Source: JACCXG01 sp963785755 (lineage in GTDB: Bacteria > Acidobacteriota > Vicinamibacteria > Vicinamibacterales > 2-12-FULL-66-21). Taken from it: a stretch of 64,000 nt of DNA. Location of the stretch: the NCBI GenBank assembly GCA_963785755.1, contig CAWAXG010000013.1, positions 806,001 through 870,000 on the forward strand, written 5' to 3'. The notes under the pieces were generated by a model. That model had not been told where the DNA came from and ran no database searches. It saw nothing but the letters and a program-made list of their open reading frames with translations. This document shows positions 55,822 to 63,063 of the stretch, one piece after another; position 1 is the first letter of the stretch, and every line of letters starts with the position of its first letter. The position numbers and the translations under genes were made by a program.

Positions 55822-58134
55822 ATGCTCCGTTCCCTTCTGATTTCCATCGCGTCTGCGGCTTTCTGGATGATGCCGGCTGCGTCGTTCGGACAGGAGCCGC
55901 AGGACTTCTCGAGCTGCAAGGTCCACCAGGAGCTGTTCTCGCAGGCGGAGCGGCTCGAGGATGTCTCGCGCTTCTACGGCTCCGCCGAGGCCGCGGTGCG
56001 CATCGACTGCGACGAGCTCCAGTTCTTCGCCGACTTCATCGAGGTCTTCAGGAAGAAGGACTTCATCAGCGCCAAGGGACACGTCGTTTTCGTCTCGGGG
56101 GGAACGCGGATCGCAGCCGACCGCGCCGAGTTCAACACGAAGACGAGAACAGGGACGTTCTACAACGCGGCGGGCACGATGAATCTCGGCGATCGGGTCG
56201 ATCGGAGCATGTTCGGGACGCAGGAGCCAGACGCGTATTTCCGCGGCGTTGAATTGCGGAAGGTCGGACCCAAGAAATACCGCATCATCAACGGCGCCTT
56301 CAGCACGTGCGTGCAGCCGACGCCGCGGTGGGAGATCTCGTCCGGCTCGTTCACGGTCAACCTGGACGACTATGCCCTCCTCAAGAACGCCGTCTTCCGC
56401 GTCAAAGGCGTGCCGCTGATGTACTTGCCGGCCTTCTATTACCCGATCCAGGAGGATGATCGGGCCACGGGCTTCCTGATGCCGACCTATGGCTCGGCGA
56501 CGGTCAAGGGGCAGATCATCAGCAACTTCTTCTTCTGGGCGATCGGGCGGAGCCACGATGCCACGGTCTACCACGACTGGATGACCAAGGCCGGTCAGCA
56601 GGTGGGCGGGGAGTACCGGTATGTCCTTGCTCCCGGATCCCAGGGCAACACGCAGATGCGGATGCTTTCCGAGAAAGAGATCGTGACCACTCAACCGGAT
56701 GGCTCGACGACCGTCCAGCCGACACGGCGCAGCTATGCGATCACCGGCGATGCGTCGCAGCGGCTGCCGGGAACGTTCCGCCTGCGGGCCAATGCCGACT
56801 ACTTCTCCAGCGTCGTGACGCAGCAGACATACCAGCAGGACGTCGCACGCGCGACCAACAGCAGCCGCCGCTTCGGGACCAATGTCTCCGGCAGCCTGGG
56901 CCCCTACCAGATCAGCGCGACGGCCGACCGCAACGACTACTTCTACTCCGCCACGTCGCTCTCGACCTACGGCAGCATGCCGCGCATCAACGTCAGCCGG
57001 CCCGAGCGGCCGATTGCCAAAGCGCCGATCTACTTCGGCGTGAACGGCGAGTATGTGACCCTGCTGCGCAGCTCGACGACGAACGATATCAAGACGTCGG
57101 ATCAGGGGCTGACGCGGATGGACTTCAATCCGGTCGTGCGGATTCCGTTCAGCCGCTGGCCATTCCTTGGGGTCACCTCCGCGTTCTCCTGGCGTGGGAC
57201 CTACTGGACCGAAAGCCTGACCCCACCCGTCGCCGGGCAGGTGCAGCGGCAGGTCTCCGAAGGCCTCGGGCGGCAGTACTTCGATGTGCAGGCCCGCATC
57301 ACCGGCCCGGTGTTCACGCGCGTGTTCAATCCACCCGACGGATCGACGCGTCAGAAGTTCAAGCACGTGATCGAGCCGAACCTGGTCATCCAGCGGGTTT
57401 CGGCGATCGACGAGTTCGATCTGATCGTCAAGCTCGAAGGGGGCGACTACACGGTCGGCAGCACGACCCGCTACAACTACGGGCTCACGAACCGTCTCTA
57501 CGGCAAGAAGCAGAACGCGCGCGAACTGCTGATGGTCAACATCGGCCAGACCTACTACACCCAGGCCGCGGCGGCGCAATACGACCAGCAGTACCAATCC
57601 AGCTTCTCGACGTCGCGCGGGACCAGCAAGCTCTCGCCGATCGCGCTGTCGGCACGCACATCGCCGTTCGAACGAATGCAGGCGGAGTTCCGCACGGAAT
57701 ATGACACCAAGGTGAAGTCGCTGCTGACCATCTCGGCGAGCGGTTCGTACTCGCAGGCTGACTGGCTGGCCGTCTCCGCCGGCTGGAGTCAGCGACGGTT
57801 CGTGCAGGAGCTCCCGGGCTTCAATGATCCCCGCCGCGCCGACCAGTACATCAGCTCGACGACTCACCTGCGCGGCTTCCGCAACCGGATTGGCGGGACC
57901 TATACCTTCAACTACGACCTGTTGAACGATCGCTTCCTGCAGCAGCGGGTGCTCGCGTATTACAATGCCCAGTGCTGCGGCGTCGGTTTCGAGTACCAGA
58001 CCTATAATCTCCAGGGGTCGCTCGTGACCGTCGGCGTCCCGCAGGATCGGCGGTTCAACATCTCGTTCACGCTGGCCGGAGTCGGAACGTTCTCCAATCT
58101 GTTCGGCGCGTTCGGAGGTCAACAGGGCCGCTGA
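55822..58134 (+). CDS. lptD: LPS-assembly protein LptD
   Basis: Outer-membrane protein of 770 residues that inserts LPS into the outer leaflet. A signal peptide (LLISIASAAFWMMPAASFGQ) is followed by an OstA/LptA-like periplasmic domain (residues about 45-170: VRIDCDELQFFADFIEVF, AKGHVVFVSGGTRIAADRAE). The large C-terminal beta-barrel domain contains VKGVPLMYLPAFYYPIQEDD and TGFLMPTYGSATVKGQ, both LptD landmarks. The in-frame ATG at 55765 would overlap folC and break up the signal peptide, so ATG 55822 was preferred. Its presence shows a Gram-negative envelope with LPS. Its partner LptE is not in the window. Confidence 0.9.
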   Translation: MLRSLLISIASAAFWMMPAASFGQEPQDFSSCKVHQELFSQAERLEDVSRFYGSAEAAVRIDCDELQFFADFIEVFRKKDFISAKGHVVFVSGGTRIAADRAEFNTKTRTGTFYNAAGTMNLGDRVDRSMFGTQEPDAYFRGVELRKVGPKKYRIINGAFSTCVQPTPRWEISSGSFTVNLDDYALLKNAVFRVKGVPLMYLPAFYYPIQEDDRATGFLMPTYGSATVKGQIISNFFFWAIGRSHDATVYHDWMTKAGQQVGGEYRYVLAPGSQGNTQMRMLSEKEIVTTQPDGSTTVQPTRRSYAITGDASQRLPGTFRLRANADYFSSVVTQQTYQQDVARATNSSRRFGTNVSGSLGPYQISATADRNDYFYSATSLSTYGSMPRINVSRPERPIAKAPIYFGVNGEYVTLLRSSTTNDIKTSDQGLTRMDFNPVVRIPFSRWPFLGVTSAFSWRGTYWTESLTPPVAGQVQRQVSEGLGRQYFDVQARITGPVFTRVFNPPDGSTRQKFKHVIEPNLVIQRVSAIDEFDLIVKLEGGDYTVGSTTRYNYGLTNRLYGKKQNARELLMVNIGQTYYTQAAAAQYDQQYQSSFSTSRGTSKLSPIALSARTSPFERMQAEFRTEYDTKVKSLLTISASGSYSQADWLAVSAGWSQRRFVQELPGFNDPRRADQYISSTTHLRGFRNRIGGTYTFNYDLLNDRFLQQRVLAYYNAQCCGVGFEYQTYNLQGSLVTVGVPQDRRFNISFTLAGVGTFSNLFGAFGGQQGR

Positions 58135-58407
58135 ATGAAAGGTCTGATACTCGGTGCGCGCAAAGATGGTTGAGGTCCTCGTCACCGGCGGCACGGCAAT
58201 CACGTCCGGAACATCGATCTGACACGGCAGATCCTGCAGCTCACGGGAAAAACCGACGCGTTGATTCGTCCCGTTCCAGACCGTCCGGGGCACGATAGCG
58301 TCCGAGCAAAGACGGGGACGCTGAGTTCAAAGCGTCTTACCGATCGCAGTACGGCGATTCGCGGACCTGACGGGCCCTGGGCCCGCTCCTCGACGGGCCT
58401 GTCCTGA
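58135..58407 (+). pseudogene. Fragments of sugar-nucleotide genes (rmlA 5' end, rmlB 5' and 3' ends)
   Basis: Directly after the lptD stop, ATG 58135 opens MKGLILGARKDG and then stops; this resembles the start of glucose-1-phosphate thymidylyltransferases (MKGLILAGG). ATG 58166 opens VEVLVTGGTA, the start of an NDP-sugar dehydratase, and stops after 18 codons. From 58198 a third frame reads HVRNIDLTRQILQLTGKTDA and LIRPVPDRPGHD, the C-terminal end of dTDP-glucose 4,6-dehydratase (RmlB), running to 58407. The middle of both genes is missing. The likely explanation is serial deletion of an rmlA-rmlB pair. A KTGTL string at the end may be a chance match. Confidence 0.6.
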
Positions 58408-58448
58408 ACACCGGATCCTCCCAGCACGTCGATGCACCTGTCGTAACC

Positions 58449-59408
58449 ATGTCGAACGAACTGCCACTCGTAACCGGCGCAACGGGATTTGCGGGCGGCC
58501 ATCTCGTCAATCACCTTCTCGAATCGGCGCCGGCTGTGGCGGCATGGGGCAATCCAGGCGGACGCAAGGCTCCCGACAACGGCAGGAGCGGTCGAGTGCG
58601 GTGGACGGCAGTGGACGTCACGAACATCGACCAGGTCGCGCGCGCGCTGGGCGAATCGCGTCCCACGGCGGTCTACCATTGCGCCGGCATCGCCGACGTG
58701 CACAGCAGCTGGTCCGATTCTGCGCAAGCGTTGCGGGTGAACGTCATGGGCACGCACGCGGTGCTCGAAGGCCTCAGACGGAATGGTCTCGAGATTCCCG
58801 TCGTCGTGACCGGCTCGGCGCTTGTCTACCGCAGATCTACCGAGCCGATGACCGAGGAATCGCCGATTGGCCCGTCGAGCCCGTATGGCGTCAGCAAACT
58901 CGCTCAAGAGATGATCGCGTCGGTGGCTTCAGGCCGCGTGATCGTCACCAGACCGTTCAATCACGCTGGCCCGCGTCAGTCCGACGCTTACGTCACCTCC
59001 AGCTTCGCGCGGCAGATCGCGGAGGCCGAGGCCGGCCTGCGCGAACCGGTCCTGCGCGTTGGCAACCTCGACTCGTTGCGGGATATCACCGATGTCCGCG
59101 ACACGGTTCGGGCGTACCGACTGCTCATGGAGAGGGGAACTGCGCATCGGCCCTACAACGTCTGTCGCGGCGAGGCCTATCGCATTGGCGATCTGATGGA
59201 ACAGCTCGTCGGGCAGGCGCACGTGCCGATTCGCGTCGAGGTCGATCCGGCGCGTCTGAGGCCGAGCGACAACCCCGTCGTGCTCGGCAGCCCCGCGAGG
59301 ATCCATCACGAAACCGGGTGGAGCCCCGAGATAGCCATCGATCGGACGTTGAGCGATCTGCTCGACTATTGGCGCGGGGTCGTCAGGCAGGCAGGCGGGG
59401 CACATTGA
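58449..59408 (+). CDS. NAD(P)-dependent sugar epimerase/reductase, GDP-6-deoxy-mannose reductase-like
   Basis: Extended short-chain dehydrogenase of 319 residues. The dinucleotide-binding GxxGxxG reads LVTGATGFAGGHLVNHLLE, and the catalytic YxxxK lies in SSPYGVSKLAQEM. RPFNHAGPRQSDAYVTSSFA, VLRVGNLDSLRDITDVRDTV and YNVCRGEAYRIGDLM closely resemble Rmd, the GDP-4-keto-6-deoxymannose reductase that forms GDP-rhamnose. A related RmlD- or Gmd-type step is possible. No Gmd partner is nearby; the degraded rml fragments just upstream suggest that this was once part of a larger deoxysugar cluster. It overlaps the next gene by four bases (TTGA). Confidence 0.8.
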   Translation: MSNELPLVTGATGFAGGHLVNHLLESAPAVAAWGNPGGRKAPDNGRSGRVRWTAVDVTNIDQVARALGESRPTAVYHCAGIADVHSSWSDSAQALRVNVMGTHAVLEGLRRNGLEIPVVVTGSALVYRRSTEPMTEESPIGPSSPYGVSKLAQEMIASVASGRVIVTRPFNHAGPRQSDAYVTSSFARQIAEAEAGLREPVLRVGNLDSLRDITDVRDTVRAYRLLMERGTAHRPYNVCRGEAYRIGDLMEQLVGQAHVPIRVEVDPARLRPSDNPVVLGSPARIHHETGWSPEIAIDRTLSDLLDYWRGVVRQAGGAH

Positions 59409-60802
59409 GCCGGCCCGAGCGAGCTTCGCGCCGGCACGAGGTGTCACCGTCGAAGACCGCCGCCGGCTTCTCCGAGACCGCGCGGCAATGGGTTCACATC
59501 GCGTTTGGCGCGGTAGCGCTGCTCCTTCCCTACCTCAGTTGGTACCAGGCGGCGATCCTCGCCGCCGCGGCGGTCATCATCAATATCCGGCTGCTGCGAA
59601 ACATGGTTGGTCGGCGGATTCATCGGCCATCGGAGCTCGACCAGGCGATGCCCGCCGGTCTCGTCCTCTATCCGACATCGGTGCTCCTGCTGTTGCTCAT
59701 GTTCCCGTCGAGACTCGACATTGTCGCCTCGGCGTGGGGCATCCTGGCCGCCGGCGACGGCGCGGCAACGCTGGTCGGGCGCCGCTACGGTCAACGGAAA
59801 TGGTCCTGGAATCGGCAGAAGAGCATTGCGGGGTCGACGGCGCTCTTCGTCGCGGGGGGCGCCGCCGGCGCAGTTCTCGCGTGGTGGTGTCGTGACGCGG
59901 TCGTCCCACCTGCCTATGTGTGGTTTTCGCTCGGCGTGCCATTCCTCGCCGCGCTGGCGGCCGCGGCCGTGGAGACGGTTTCGATCAGACTCGACGACAA
60001 CCTCTCCGTTCCGCTGACCGCCGCCGCCGTTCTCTGGGCAGCCTCGCTGATCAACGAGGAGCTGGCGGTCTCGGCGATCCGCGCAGCCCCGGGCATGCTG
60101 GCCATCGCGCTGCCCGCCAACACGGTGGTCGCATGGGGCGGGTTCGTCACTCGAACGGTCTCGCTCTCCGGCGCAATCGTCGGCGGACTGATTGGAACAA
60201 TCGTGTTCCTGTGCGCCGGCCTCGCCGGGTGGCTGATGCTGATCGCCGCCTTCCTCTGCGCGGCCATCACTTCCCGAATGGGACTCCGGCGCAAAACGCT
60301 GCTCGGCATTGCCGAAGATCGGGCCGGCCGGCGCGCCGCAGGCAACGCTATTGCAAACACGGGCATCGCCGCAGCCGCGGCGGTGCTGGCGGTGGTCTCA
60401 TACGCTCACGCCTCAGCGCTCGTTGCCTTCACCGCGGCATTGACGGCAGGGGCGAGCGATACGATCTCCAGCGAGATCGGCAAGGCGTGGGGCCGCGGCA
60501 CGTGGTCGATCCTTCCGCTGAGGCCTGTGCCGCCCGGAACGTCCGGCGCGATGTCACTCGAGGGCACCGCCGCCGGGCTCGTCGGCGCCGGCGCCCTCGG
60601 CCTGTTCGCGGTGATCCTCGGCCTCATTCCTTCGCAGGCGCTGCTGCCGGTCATCGCCGGGGCCACAGCCGGTTCCTTCATCGAGAGTCTTCTCGCGGCG
60701 ACATTTGAAGCGCCGGGGATCCTCAACAACGATGCTCTGAATCTGATCAACACCGCCGTCGCCGCCTTCGTCGCCGTATCCCTCGCAGGACGGCTTCTGT
60801 GA
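59405..60802 (+). CDS. Predicted prenol kinase/prenyl-phosphate kinase fusion (dolichol/phytol kinase-like plus DUF92)
   Basis: Polytopic membrane protein of about 465 residues with two kinase-type halves. The N-terminal half (residues about 20-200) has RQWVHIAFGAVALLLPYL and the CTP-transferase motif GILAAGDGAATLVGRRYGQ with QKSIAGSTALFVAGG, as in dolichol kinase and plant phytol kinase VTE5. The C-terminal half (about 230-465) is DUF92, the family of plant phytyl-phosphate kinase VTE6, with ALTAGASDTISSEIGKAWG, PPGTSGAMSLEGTAAGL and a late ILNNDALNLINTAVAAF. Together they could turn a free polyprenol into its diphosphate. TTG 59405 overlaps the reductase stop, and the gene overlaps the UbiA gene by four bases (GTGA). 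GTG 59441 is an alternative start. The substrate is inferred, not shown. Confidence 0.75.
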   Translation: MSRPERASRRHEVSPSKTAAGFSETARQWVHIAFGAVALLLPYLSWYQAAILAAAAVIINIRLLRNMVGRRIHRPSELDQAMPAGLVLYPTSVLLLLLMFPSRLDIVASAWGILAAGDGAATLVGRRYGQRKWSWNRQKSIAGSTALFVAGGAAGAVLAWWCRDAVVPPAYVWFSLGVPFLAALAAAAVETVSIRLDDNLSVPLTAAAVLWAASLINEELAVSAIRAAPGMLAIALPANTVVAWGGFVTRTVSLSGAIVGGLIGTIVFLCAGLAGWLMLIAAFLCAAITSRMGLRRKTLLGIAEDRAGRRAAGNAIANTGIAAAAAVLAVVSYAHASALVAFTAALTAGASDTISSEIGKAWGRGTWSILPLRPVPPGTSGAMSLEGTAAGLVGAGALGLFAVILGLIPSQALLPVIAGATAGSFIESLLAATFEAPGILNNDALNLINTAVAAFVAVSLAGRLL

Positions 60803-61713
60803 CGCCATCGCGGATTGGTGTCCTCCTCGAATTCTCGCGGCCCTTCACCCTGGTCGCGCCGGCGCTCGGATTCGCGTCAGGGGCGGTCACGGCCGCGGGG
60901 GCCGTTCCGCGCGAACCCCTCACCAGCGAGCTGTTCCTGTATCCGGCACTCGGCTTGACGATGGCGGCGGTGTTGAATGCGGCGTCGAACGCGCTGAATC
61001 AGATCTACGACCTCGAAATCGATCGCATCAACAAGCCCCGCAGGCCGCTGCCCTCCGGCCGGCTGAGCCTGCGCGACGCGTGGACGTTCACTATCGCGGC
61101 GTATGTCGCCGCGCTCGTCCTCGCCTGGTTCACCGCGCCGGGAGACCGCCGCGAGTGCTTCTGGATTGTGGTGATCGCGACGATGATCACGGTCCTCTAT
61201 TCGGTGCCGCCGTTTCGAACCAAGCGGCTCGGGATCTGGGCGAACGTCACGATCGCGATTCCTCGTGGCGTCCTGCTCAAGGTCGCCGGGTGGTCGTCGG
61301 TGAAGACCGTGTTCGGCCTCGAACCCTGGTTCATCGGCGCGATCTTCGGTCTCTTCCTGCTCGGAGCCTCCACGACGAAGGACTTCGCGGACATGGAAGG
61401 GGACGCCCGCGGCGGCTGCAGAACCCTGCCCATCGTCTACGGAGTGCGCCGCGCCGCGTGGCTCATTTCTCCATCGTTCGTCCTGCCATTCGTGATGATT
61501 TCCGCGGGCACATTCGCCGGCGTCCTGACCGGAAACTTCGTGCTGCTGCAGCTGCTGTCGATCGTCATGACGATCTATGGCGCCTATGTCTGCTATCTCA
61601 TGCTGCGCCGTCCCGAGGATCTCGCCGTCGAAGAGAATCACGTGTCCTGGGCGCACATGTACCGGATGATGTTCGTCGCGCAGGTCGGGTTCGCGCTCGC
61701 TTATCTCTTCTGA
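60799..61713 (+). CDS. UbiA-family prenyltransferase
   Basis: Membrane prenyltransferase of 304 residues with about eight hydrophobic segments. The first aspartate-rich motif is NALNQIYDLEIDRINKPRRP (NxxxDxxxD), followed by LPSGRLS. The second is TTKDFADMEGDARGGCRT. These bind the allylic diphosphate through magnesium. VLYSVPPFRTKRLGIWANV is also typical. It groups by eye with chlorophyll synthase, homogentisate phytyltransferase and geranylgeranylglyceryl phosphate synthase-like members rather than 4-hydroxybenzoate transferases. GTG 60799 overlaps the predicted prenol kinase fusion by four bases, so donor supply and use appear coupled. The acceptor is unknown. Confidence 0.85.
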   Translation: MTPSRIGVLLEFSRPFTLVAPALGFASGAVTAAGAVPREPLTSELFLYPALGLTMAAVLNAASNALNQIYDLEIDRINKPRRPLPSGRLSLRDAWTFTIAAYVAALVLAWFTAPGDRRECFWIVVIATMITVLYSVPPFRTKRLGIWANVTIAIPRGVLLKVAGWSSVKTVFGLEPWFIGAIFGLFLLGASTTKDFADMEGDARGGCRTLPIVYGVRRAAWLISPSFVLPFVMISAGTFAGVLTGNFVLLQLLSIVMTIYGAYVCYLMLRRPEDLAVEENHVSWAHMYRMMFVAQVGFALAYLF

Positions 61714-61829
61714 GCCTTCAACTCGCGACCTCCCCGCCTCTGCGCGCCAGGATCGATGCGCGCTCCGGCGAGGCCTCGCCAAAGCGCGTCGGCTGCGAGC
61801 GACCCGACGCGCGGCGGCGGGCAAACCTT

Positions 61830-61957
61830 CCAATTCCCAAAGCGAGTTCGCTCGAACACGGGGAAGTCGTACCGACATGCCCAGGCGCGACCGAATTCCG
61901 CCTCAATGGTTCACCCATGTGCTTTGGGAATTGGGAGTTGAAGTTTGGGAGTTGACA
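61830..61957. repeat. Second inverted-repeat element with TTGGGAGTT arms
   Basis: CCAATTCCCAAAGC (61830-61843) pairs with GCTTTGGGAATTGG (61921-61934). The right side continues with GGGAGTTGAAGTTTGGGAGTTG, the same repeated unit as the element at 1499-1645. The left outer arm is partly lost. It sits between the UbiA gene and the radical SAM gene in a 280-base gap that otherwise holds no recognised feature. Confidence 0.6.
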
Positions 61958-61993
61958 AGTCGTGGATTGTGAGGCGAAATAAAAGCGAAAACC

Positions 61994-63031
61994 ATGTCGG
62001 AACAACCGGCAATCTTCGACCTCGGACAGCGCGCACCGACCACCAGGACGATCGCGCTGAGGATTCGGCACGAGGGCGCTTCCGCGGCGCTCGACCAGGC
62101 GCAGCTGCGCGCCGACGCTGCCCGCTATCAGGAGATCACGTGCCGCTCGGCGCTCAATGGCGTGAAGGGCATGCCGTTCAGCTGGACGCTGAATCCCTAC
62201 CGCGGCTGCACTCACGGCTGTCACTACTGCTTCGCGCGCAGGTACCAGACACAATTCGAGCTCGGGCCCGGCGATGAATTCTCGTCGGTCATCTTCGTGA
62301 AGACCAACCTCATCGACGTTCTGAAAAAAGAGCTCGATCATCCGTCCTGGAAGCGGGAGCAGGTGGCGGTCGGCACGGCGACGGATCCGTATCAGCCGAT
62401 CGAAGGTCACTACAAGCTGACACGTCGCGCGCTCGAGGCGCTCCACGCCGCCAGGACCCCGATTGGCCTGGTCACGAAAGGGCCGATGGTCGTCCGGGAC
62501 GCTGACGTGCTCGCCGACATGGGACGGCGCGGCGGATCGACCGTCTGCATGAGTGTTCCCACGATCGATGAGCAGGCCTGGTCTTCGCTCGAACCAGGAA
62601 CCGCGCATCCCCTGCAGCGGCTGCGGGCGGTCAAGCAGCTGCGCGCGGCCGGCGTTCGCGCTGGAGTGTTGATGGCGCCGGTGGTGCCGGGCTTCACGTC
62701 ACGCCCGGACCAGCTCGAGGCTACGGTCAAGGCCATCGCCGATCATGGTGCGGCGTTCATCGGCGTCAACCTGATGTATCTGAAGGAGGGCACCCGGGAT
62801 CATTTCCTCGGATTCATCCAGAAGGAGTTCCCGGAGATGCTCGAGGGATTCGAGAAGTTGTATCGGGGCGCGTACGCGCCCGCTCCGTATATCAGTTCGG
62901 TGCGCGCGATGGTCAGTGCGCTGCAGAAACGCTACGACGTCGGACTGCGTGGAGCGGACGACGGGGAACGGGTTGCGGAAGAGGAGGCTGAAGAGGAGGC
63001 CGCCGTGGAACAGGCGGCCTTCGATTGGTGA
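61994..63031 (+). CDS. Radical SAM protein, SplB/Rv2578c-like
   Basis: A 345-residue radical SAM protein with the cluster motif CxxxCxxC in RGCTHGCHYCFARRYQ near residue 70. Before it stands ALNGVKGMPFSWTLNPY, and after it VAVGTATDPYQPIEGHYKLT and APVVPGFTSRP, as in the Rv2578c/PA0069-type group related to spore photoproduct lyase. The C-terminal 40 residues are acidic (EEEAEEEAAVEQ). The substrate is unknown; DNA repair is often proposed for this group but is not demonstrated by sequence. ATG 61994 gives a normal length. It stands alone, converging on the clp gene. Confidence 0.85.
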   Translation: MSEQPAIFDLGQRAPTTRTIALRIRHEGASAALDQAQLRADAARYQEITCRSALNGVKGMPFSWTLNPYRGCTHGCHYCFARRYQTQFELGPGDEFSSVIFVKTNLIDVLKKELDHPSWKREQVAVGTATDPYQPIEGHYKLTRRALEALHAARTPIGLVTKGPMVVRDADVLADMGRRGGSTVCMSVPTIDEQAWSSLEPGTAHPLQRLRAVKQLRAAGVRAGVLMAPVVPGFTSRPDQLEATVKAIADHGAAFIGVNLMYLKEGTRDHFLGFIQKEFPEMLEGFEKLYRGAYAPAPYISSVRAMVSALQKRYDVGLRGADDGERVAEEEAEEEAAVEQAAFDW

Positions 63032-63063
63032 ACACGCCACGCCGGGCGCGCGGCCCGGCGAAC

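Noticed and set aside
58290..58330. VRAKTGTL string resembling the KTG box of D-Ala-D-Ala carboxypeptidases
   Set aside because: Only a few residues match and nothing around it fits a penicillin-binding fold; probably chance within the rml debris.
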